A DNA stretch of 23,372 nt from a virus, in IMG/VR virus record IMGVR_UViG_3300000224_000013, positions 1 to 23,372 of that record; one strand, written 5' to 3'. This document shows positions 18,168 through 23,372 of the stretch, piece after piece (within the stretch, counting starts at the first letter, position 1; every line of letters starts with the position of its first letter). The position numbers and the translations under genes are program-made. The notes under the pieces are model-generated. The model was given only the letters and a program-made list of their open reading frames with translations, made no database searches and was not told the DNA's origin.

Positions 18168-18874
18168 GATCTAATATACCTCCATTTAACTGATCCAGAG
18201 ACGGTCCCAGTACTACTATGTGTCAGCGTTATAGCTGGAGCGTCCGCACTTGTCCCTGTAATACTACGTTCAGCACCCCCAGTAACGGCTGGTAAAAAGC
18301 CGTACGCATCCAAGGTTACAGTCTTAGTTTTAATCTGACCCTGACTAGTATTAGTCAAAGAATAGGAGACTGAGTTTGTTCCTGTATATATCGCATCCCT
18401 TCGCACTGAATTAGTAGCAAGTTTACCAGAGGTTACTGCACCATTAGCAAGTTTATTAGTGGTTACTGAAAGGTCTGGGATAGATGTGCTTACCTGAGCA
18501 GAGATAGCCGCTGCAAGTTTAGCGGGAGACACAAGGCTTTCTGTCGTGCTTGTACCAGTCTCCCAAGCCAAATCTTCTTGATCTCCTATTAAACCAGTCT
18601 GATTACCAGAGGTATCAACCACTTGCGTGTCATCAAGAATTTGAAACTCGTCATTAATCTGATCTATATAAACGAGATTAATCCAAGCGTCATTAGGTTC
18701 CGCCCTCATTTTGAGGATGTTGTTTAGGGTATCATACCAAAGCATGTTGGCATAAGTAGTTGAGGGTGCAGCATCCCCGCTACTAAGACTTGCTAACGCC
18801 TGTAAAGCATCGTTAATGTCAGCACGGGTTGCGGGGAAAGTTTGGTTAGCTATGTTCATGTCGTGTTGAGACAT
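18164..18874 (-). CDS. Tail fibre-like protein
   Basis: The 236-residue product begins MSQHDMNIANQTFPATRADI, followed by NDALQALASLSSG and YANMLWYDTLNNILKMR. I recall this N-terminal layout from many tail fibre and tail-associated proteins, where it attaches the fibre to the tail. The middle has 'NKLANGAVTSGKLATNSV' type repeats (about 141-160) that form stalks, and the C-terminus is Thr/Ser/Gly-rich and beta-like. It shares one base with the tail-tip gene upstream and is probably part of host recognition. No chaperone gene is visible nearby. Confidence 0.8.
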   Translation of the reverse strand: MSQHDMNIANQTFPATRADINDALQALASLSSGDAAPSTTYANMLWYDTLNNILKMRAEPNDAWINLVYIDQINDEFQILDDTQVVDTSGNQTGLIGDQEDLAWETGTSTTESLVSPAKLAAAISAQVSTSIPDLSVTTNKLANGAVTSGKLATNSVRRDAIYTGTNSVSYSLTNTSQGQIKTKTVTLDAYGFLPAVTGGAERSITGTSADAPAITLTHSSTGTVSGSVKWRYIRS

Positions 18875-21555
18875 CAGTTGTACTCCACATAAGCTGTTAG
18901 GTTAGATATAGAAGGCGTTACATTGTTACTAGTAGACTTAAGTTGTACCTTAAACCTAAAGGCTCTAGCGCTAATGTCTGCCACCTTAATCAGAGTGTAG
19001 TTTGACCAACTGGGATTACCAGAGGGGTCATCTTGAGTTGTAGAAACGTAAGCCTCAATGTCAGTGTCTGCAAACTGGGAAGCACCACCTAAATCATCAA
19101 AAAAGCCAACACCCCCGTCAAACAATGCAGGGGCCGAATCAAAGAGACCAGAGCCATCGTCCTGCCTTAAGGTTAGCGCTGTGACGTACACACGACACCT
19201 CTTGACAGTATTGTCTAAAGTTTCGATGTAGTTGCTGAATAAGTACTCTCCAGTGGAGGGTGCTGTGGCATAGTTATCCAACCTAAGTCTGTTAACAACA
19301 ACCTCAACTCCGCTCTTTGTCCCCGTAAAAGTGGGGCTATCGGTTAGTGTGATCGTGTTAGCCAAAGGTTGAATGTTAGCTTCTGGTACAATGACAGTGG
19401 TGTAGTTTACAGAACCAACCTGAGATTTGTCGTAGGCTCTCACTAAGTATGTACCCGCCTTAGCTGGAACCGATACACTAGAGGCTGGTCTAGGTACTTT
19501 GTCAACATAGGTGGTTGAGTTAGCCCATGTAGCGCCCGTCAAGTCAGGGGAGTGCCTGATGCGATAAAACGACAAGTCTAAATCTGGTACAGGTTGCCAA
19601 TCAAGGTTAATAACTGAACCATTAACTTCCGCAGTAAAACCTGTCACATCAGCGGGGGGAGCAAGTAGTCCACTGGCACTAACATTAAAGAGATACGCAA
19701 ATTGTGCGGATTTAATACCGAAGGTGTTGATAGCCCTAGCTCTAAAGTCATAGTCCCCGTCTTCTAGATCAAGAGCTTTAAAGATACCAAGTTGACCTGA
19801 ACCAAGGCTAACCCATTCTGTATCAGGTTCAGAAGACAACTTAAAGTCAGCTTCTACGTGGTCGATCCTCTCAGGGGAACCAGAAGATACGGTCAAGTTG
19901 ATGATGTTGGTCAACTTCTCACGGATAACCTGAGTCTTAACCGTAGAGGAAAGGCCAACAGATGGTACATCAAAAGGTGACAGTAGTTCAGTGTTGTCCT
20001 TCTCGTAAACGACACCATCATTTACTTCATCATAGACAGATTCAGCAGTCTCTCTCAAGGTCATGTTGACTTGTAAGTCTAACCCGTCAGTAAGCCCAAA
20101 GGACCACGCTAAAACTTGAAACTCTTTGTCAGTCCAGCCAAAGCGTGTATTACTCAGCTTTACGTTATCCCCAACCTGCAACGCTAAGGTACTAAGGCCA
20201 AACGATGCTTGGACTGTAAGTTGTTGACGATTACCCTCCAGTGAAATCCTAGCGAGACGCCTAGCTTCAATGGTGTTATCGGTGAAGGTTAAGTCTACGT
20301 CAGCCACAGACTCTTGCCCATTATCAGCATCAAGAAAAGCACTGTTAGTAACTTGTGGGTAATCTGTGAGCTGCCAATTAGACTCTGCCCCACGGAAGGT
20401 TCCTTTAATCACGTTAAAGTTATCCCTACGAGAGTGGCGCGTAGAAACACTTATACCTGATCGTAAGTCATCTTCATTTAGACTCATCACGGGGGCCGTC
20501 CAATAGGCTGGCTTCATGCGCCACTTACCCTGAGAGTACCACAACGAACCACCCATAGAGGAAAGAAGGTCAGTCAGGAGATCAGAGGGCGTCAAGGCGG
20601 TAGTAAAAGCTCCATTACAAGTAAACTTTTTTGTCTCTACTACCCCAGTAAGATAAACCCCGCTTGGTCTACTTGTCGCTATAAACTCAGTGCCTACGTT
20701 GTTGTTAGGCGCACCATAAAGTGTGAAGTCTGTGTTCCCTACAGTTTTAATCCTGTAGTCGCCCCCAACAAACATCTTGCTTGCAGGGCTTTCTAGGAAC
20801 TCATCACAAACAGTCGCAGCAGAAATTACCAGATCATCGTCAATGTTAGCTGCTGCTTCGCCAATCCCGTAGGTAGCAACGCTCAGGTAGTCTCTCAAGC
20901 ATAGCGCGGGGTTGTCTGACCAAGCAGTTATTGATGTGGTGGGGTTGTAAACCCTCTTACCTTTTACTGTTGCTGTAATAGTAGGGATGCCATTGGGGAA
21001 AACATCTGCATCAAAATTAAGTCTGACGTAGAGATAGGCGATACCACGAAGCCTGTGGTTGCTAGTCCATTTGTTAGATTCGGAAACTAGTGCGGTATCA
21101 GCTTGTTGGTCAGGACTACCTCTGTGTTCCCTAATTCTTATCTTACCGCTGTACTTACTAGGACTAGTGACGTTACCATCTCCGCTGAGTGTAACCAATT
21201 CGTCGTTGATGTAGATTTCACTAAAATCTTCTATTTGATGTCCAGCAAAAGCTATAATACGGTGAAGGTACTTGTTGTTACTTCCCGTAGCTTCATCATA
21301 GACAATAACACCCCCAACACGCACTTTACCATAGATAATCTGATGATCTAGCGCACTACCCTTAGTGTTTGCCTGATAGCCACGACTTTCTTGTTGACCC
21401 AGTTTAGGGATAGAGGGCTTAGGAGAAAGGGCATTAAGGGCAGCACCTAAAACAAAACTAAGTGCGGCTTGCGTTGCAAAGGCAGCAAAACCTCCCGCTG
21501 CTATAACCCCTGATATGGCCCCACCGATCGCTGTAGCGACTGTTACAATAACCAT
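18874..21555 (-). CDS. Tail tip / host specificity J-like protein
   Basis: This is the largest gene (893 residues). The N-terminus is hydrophobic and Ala/Gly-rich (about 1-45), typical of this family. It is followed by GSALDHQIIYGKVRVGGVIVY and a long baseplate-hub region with a VRLNFDADVFPNGIPTI segment. From about 510 to 720 there are two fibronectin type III-like domains (DYDFRARAINTFG; FYRIRHSPDLTG). The C-terminus is beta-rich and probably reaches the receptor or carries fibres. It corresponds to lambda gpJ and GTA gp15 in role. The gene is last in the hub cluster, directly after the GNAT gene, and precedes the tail fibre gene. Very long siphovirus J proteins exceed 1,100 residues, so this is compact. 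Confidence 0.88.
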   Translation of the reverse strand: MVIVTVATAIGGAISGVIAAGGFAAFATQAALSFVLGAALNALSPKPSIPKLGQQESRGYQANTKGSALDHQIIYGKVRVGGVIVYDEATGSNNKYLHRIIAFAGHQIEDFSEIYINDELVTLSGDGNVTSPSKYSGKIRIREHRGSPDQQADTALVSESNKWTSNHRLRGIAYLYVRLNFDADVFPNGIPTITATVKGKRVYNPTTSITAWSDNPALCLRDYLSVATYGIGEAAANIDDDLVISAATVCDEFLESPASKMFVGGDYRIKTVGNTDFTLYGAPNNNVGTEFIATSRPSGVYLTGVVETKKFTCNGAFTTALTPSDLLTDLLSSMGGSLWYSQGKWRMKPAYWTAPVMSLNEDDLRSGISVSTRHSRRDNFNVIKGTFRGAESNWQLTDYPQVTNSAFLDADNGQESVADVDLTFTDNTIEARRLARISLEGNRQQLTVQASFGLSTLALQVGDNVKLSNTRFGWTDKEFQVLAWSFGLTDGLDLQVNMTLRETAESVYDEVNDGVVYEKDNTELLSPFDVPSVGLSSTVKTQVIREKLTNIINLTVSSGSPERIDHVEADFKLSSEPDTEWVSLGSGQLGIFKALDLEDGDYDFRARAINTFGIKSAQFAYLFNVSASGLLAPPADVTGFTAEVNGSVINLDWQPVPDLDLSFYRIRHSPDLTGATWANSTTYVDKVPRPASSVSVPAKAGTYLVRAYDKSQVGSVNYTTVIVPEANIQPLANTITLTDSPTFTGTKSGVEVVVNRLRLDNYATAPSTGEYLFSNYIETLDNTVKRCRVYVTALTLRQDDGSGLFDSAPALFDGGVGFFDDLGGASQFADTDIEAYVSTTQDDPSGNPSWSNYTLIKVADISARAFRFKVQLKSTSNNVTPSISNLTAYVEYN

Positions 21556-21556
21556 G

Positions 21557-22000
21557 TCATACTACCTTTTCGTACTTAGTTTCTATTTCATTGTACCCCA
21601 TCCTGCTAAGGAACTTGCCGATAGGATTTTTAACGGAGGATGATGCTATAATACGGTAGATACCGTCCTCTTTTATGCAAGACTCTACAAACTGAAACAG
21701 ACGCCTAGCCACCATAGATTTACGATAGTCTTTATGAACGTAAACCGCATCGTAGGAAGCCACTAACTCCCCTTTTGTCGTCAGGGGGCTGCTGATAATC
21801 ACGACAAAATACCCAATCAGCTTGTTGTCACTTCTAGCGGTAAAGAACTTTAACATCCCAAGCTCCTCCAACTTAAAGTAAGCCTCCCAATCTATAACAA
21901 GTGGCTCAGTAGGGTGTCCTGATTCCTCCCACTCCATAGCAGCCAAAGGTGTAACTTCATGCTCTGCGTGAAATAAGAACTCTTGTTGATACTTATTCAC
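21557..22000 (-). CDS. GNAT-family N-acetyltransferase
   Basis: The 147-residue product shows the GNAT fold order: an N-terminal variable helix, strand FFTARSDNKLIGYFVVI (52-68), motif A strand-helix DAVYVHKDYRKSMVARRL (84-101) with a variant RxxxxA acetyl-CoA loop, and a C-terminal IIASSSVKNPIGKFLSRMGY that resembles motif B. GNATs move acetyl groups from acetyl-CoA to amines. The substrate is unknown. It is embedded between two tail genes with 4-nt and 1-bp junctions, so it is made with virion proteins. A GNAT domain has also been noted in T7-like phage virion-region genes. Confidence 0.85.
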   Translation of the reverse strand: MNKYQQEFLFHAEHEVTPLAAMEWEESGHPTEPLVIDWEAYFKLEELGMLKFFTARSDNKLIGYFVVIISSPLTTKGELVASYDAVYVHKDYRKSMVARRLFQFVESCIKEDGIYRIIASSSVKNPIGKFLSRMGYNEIETKYEKVV

Positions 22001-22626
22001 CCCTTACGCCCCCATGATATTTGTTTATCTTGGAGACTTTCCACAAAGTCAAGCCCACGATCACCACTGTACACAGACTTTTGATAAGCTGAAGTGAACC
22101 GTGCAACTCTGGCTCTTTCCAAGTCAATCAGCTTATTTTCTACCGTAAGTTCAATAGTAGAAGTGTCAGCCCCCTCAGAGATATTCATCTGGTCCATGTA
22201 ACCAGAGAAGATTTCATTAAGAGTTTTTGAACTCTCTTGTAGGTAGATTCTACCCCCGTCCTGAAGGAGTATATAAGAGTCATTTTCCTGTTGGATAAAA
22301 CCTTTTAGTAATGTCCCAAAGTATATGTTGCACACACGCCCCTGATAAGGCTGATTGAGGGCTAAAGAAAGAGTTTCTGAAGCCACACCAGTCAAAGTTA
22401 AGACTGCACCTTTGACAGCTATCTCTGAGGTTTCCTCAACAGTTGAGATGTTCAGGAGTGTGCCTAAACCAACCCACTGAGTACCATCCTGTAGTACGAG
22501 TGTCCCTTGACCTGTCCACATGCGTAAAGTATTTTGATTGTCAAACAACAACTCCACAGCAAAGAAAGGGTACACAACATCTTCTTTGATGGCCTCTAGG
22601 GTTTGTGCGGTCAGGTCTCTGGACAT
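21997..22626 (-). CDS. Minor tail / baseplate hub protein (DUF2163-like)
   Basis: The 209-residue product begins MSRDLTAQTLEAIKEDVVYP, then FFAVELLFDNQNTLRMWTGQ and WVGLGTLLNISTVEETSEIA, followed by a duplicated beta-barrel-like remainder. This matches what I recall of DUF2163-type hub proteins in siphoviruses and in RcGTA gp13, where it lies just upstream of the peptidase and the gp15 tip protein. It therefore probably forms part of the tail-tip hub that links the tube to the J protein. Start ATG at 22626 has AAAAAGGCTTAAGTA upstream on this strand. Confidence 0.75.
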   Translation of the reverse strand: MSRDLTAQTLEAIKEDVVYPFFAVELLFDNQNTLRMWTGQGTLVLQDGTQWVGLGTLLNISTVEETSEIAVKGAVLTLTGVASETLSLALNQPYQGRVCNIYFGTLLKGFIQQENDSYILLQDGGRIYLQESSKTLNEIFSGYMDQMNISEGADTSTIELTVENKLIDLERARVARFTSAYQKSVYSGDRGLDFVESLQDKQISWGRKG

Positions 22627-22716
22627 TACTTAAGCCTTTTTGTTATATTTTAGCGGTTATACGTCTTCTAGCGTTCTGATTAGGAAGTGCAACGTAGTCT
22701 TTGCCTTACTTATAGG
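22627..22716 (-). other. Non-coding gap between tail-region genes
   Basis: Ninety bases separate two minus-strand genes, the largest gap in this arm. On the minus strand CCTATAAGTAAGG resembles the -10 side of the promoter copies at 4666, but no matching -35 or AAAAAGGTC block is present. I see no terminator hairpin. A weak promoter or leader cannot be excluded. Confidence 0.35.
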
Positions 22717-23067
22717 TTATTCCCCCAAGAGATGTGCGAGAGCTAAGGCTTTGAGTTCTTCAGGTGTAGTAGCCGCAGCAAGACGTGTATCGTCTGTGAT
22801 GTCACGCAGAGCTTTCTTCTTAGCTGCAACAGCTACGGTGTCTCCACCTGTCTCTAGGGCCAACATGAACTCTACGTCCAGAGCATCAAGGCGTGGCTTA
22901 CGTTCAGCACGGAGAGTATCCTTGTGGATAGCTAATGCGTTGGTCATGTCAACCTCAACGGCATCACCGTTAAACTGCCATGCGCCACGGAAGGTGCGGT
23001 CTTGTGGTACTGTAAGAGATGATGCCTCACGGACATCACCGTTGATATTGATGTATGTTTTGGTCAT
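22717..23067 (-). CDS. Phage protein with DRTFRGAW motif, unknown function (116 aa)
   Basis: I chose ATG at 23067, in an ATGA overlap with the gene upstream, rather than the open frame extending 33 bp further. The product has TVPQDRTFRGAWQFNGD at about 24-40, a helical centre VDMTNALAIHKDTLRAERKP and an Ala-rich helical end. The DRxFRxAW motif is also in the next gene upstream (DRSFRNAWKIN), so the pair are related. I recall such proteins in marine phages near tail genes, without a proven role. A helical, acidic, tail-assembly-like or fibre-associated protein is a guess. Confidence 0.75.
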   Translation of the reverse strand: MTKTYININGDVREASSLTVPQDRTFRGAWQFNGDAVEVDMTNALAIHKDTLRAERKPRLDALDVEFMLALETGGDTVAVAAKKKALRDITDDTRLAAATTPEELKALALAHLLGE

Positions 23068-23372
23068 GCTGCCAACTCCATTTCTTGATTGATCTTCCAC
23101 GCATTACGGAAGCTGCGATCACTTGGGATCATTTCTACTGGTACGATCTTCATGATGCACCTGTTGCCTTTGTAGTCACGCCAAACCTGTGTCGAGATGT
23201 CTTTCATTACGAGATACTCAATAGCTTCTTCTTCAGTCATAGGACCGATAGGCTTGGCATACGGATGCTCTTTAGGCTGTCCGTCTGGTACGTTCTGGTC
23301 ACGAAGGTATGTGTCGATGGGTGGTAGTACGTTACCAGCCAGTGCAGCAGCCATCCAGTTAGGATCAGGGCA
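23064..23372 (-). CDS. Phage protein with DRSFRNAW motif (start outside window or uncertain)
   Basis: The frame is open from the window's right edge on the minus strand. An in-frame ATG lies at 23354, giving 96 residues, but six more sense codons precede it to the edge, so the true start may lie outside. The product has LPPIDTYLRDQNVPDGQP, a charged EEEAIEYLVMKDIS helix, then WRDYKGNRCIMKIVPVEMIP and DRSFRNAWKIN. The end resembles the start of the next gene (22717-23067). No catalytic motif is visible. Confidence 0.65.
   Translation of the reverse strand, partial: CPDPNWMAAALAGNVLPPIDTYLRDQNVPDGQPKEHPYAKPIGPMTEEEAIEYLVMKDISTQVWRDYKGNRCIMKIVPVEMIPSDRSFRNAWKINQEMELAA

Noticed and set aside
1-23372. 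tRNA genes, integrase, repressor or transposase
   Set aside because: I looked for T-loop-like sequences, recombinase motifs and CI/Cro-like genes and found none. Absence in this window does not prove absence from the full genome.

Overview
The window is part of a tailed-phage genome, most likely a virulent siphovirus of a marine alphaproteobacterium (Rhodobacterales or 'roseophage' type). This is inferred from gene content. A T7-type replication module sits next to marine-phage nucleotide genes (ThyX, adenosylcobalamin-dependent ribonucleotide reductase, glutaredoxin, MazG, PhoH). One small gene is a DUF1127 protein, a family abundant in Alphaproteobacteria. The lysis and tail-tip genes also look like those of roseobacter phages and gene transfer agents. 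No integrase, excisionase, CI-type repressor, transposase or tRNA gene was recognised.

Layout. (1) Bases 1-579 hold the 3' end of one gene and then about 300 bp of 27/47-bp tandem units, each with a short GC hairpin. (2) Bases 580-3411, + strand: eleven small, tightly packed, mostly unrecognised early-type genes plus a SleB/CwlJ-like cell-wall hydrolase. (3) Bases 3411-4632: thymidylate synthase ThyX and a sigma-70-like protein. (4) Bases 4633-4836: a non-coding control region with a promoter, 11-12-bp phased GTTAC repeats and a perfect 16-bp inverted repeat. (5) Bases 4837-12105: primase-helicase, family A DNA polymerase, a second copy of the promoter, ssDNA-binding protein, 5' exonuclease, PAPS-reductase-like protein, T7-type endonuclease I and a metallophosphoesterase. 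(6) Bases 12092-16716: DNA methyltransferase, MazG, DUF1127, NrdJ, glutaredoxin, PhoH, a DUF3310 protein and a small membrane protein. (7) Bases 16726-16757: a bidirectional terminator where the two transcription directions converge. (8) Minus strand from 23372 down to 16783: two small paralogous proteins, baseplate hub (DUF2163-like), GNAT acetyltransferase, tail-tip J-like protein, tail fibre, then a lysis cassette (M15 endolysin, two membrane proteins and a lipoprotein that looks like a unimolecular spanin).

How the genes work together. The + strand arm makes dNTPs (NrdJ reduces NTPs, glutaredoxin may supply electrons, ThyX makes dTMP, MazG cleans the pool) and replicates DNA with T7-like enzymes. 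The minus strand arm builds the tail tip and lyses the cell. Genes overlap by 1-20 nt through most of both arms, indicating long translationally coupled operons.

The most unusual signal is a dispersed motif, consensus near ACCCC-N(2-4)-CAGTGGAAATTA. It is concentrated on the + strand in the left half, occurs between genes and inside genes in all three codon phases, and is related to the hairpin array at 251-544. Its function is unknown.
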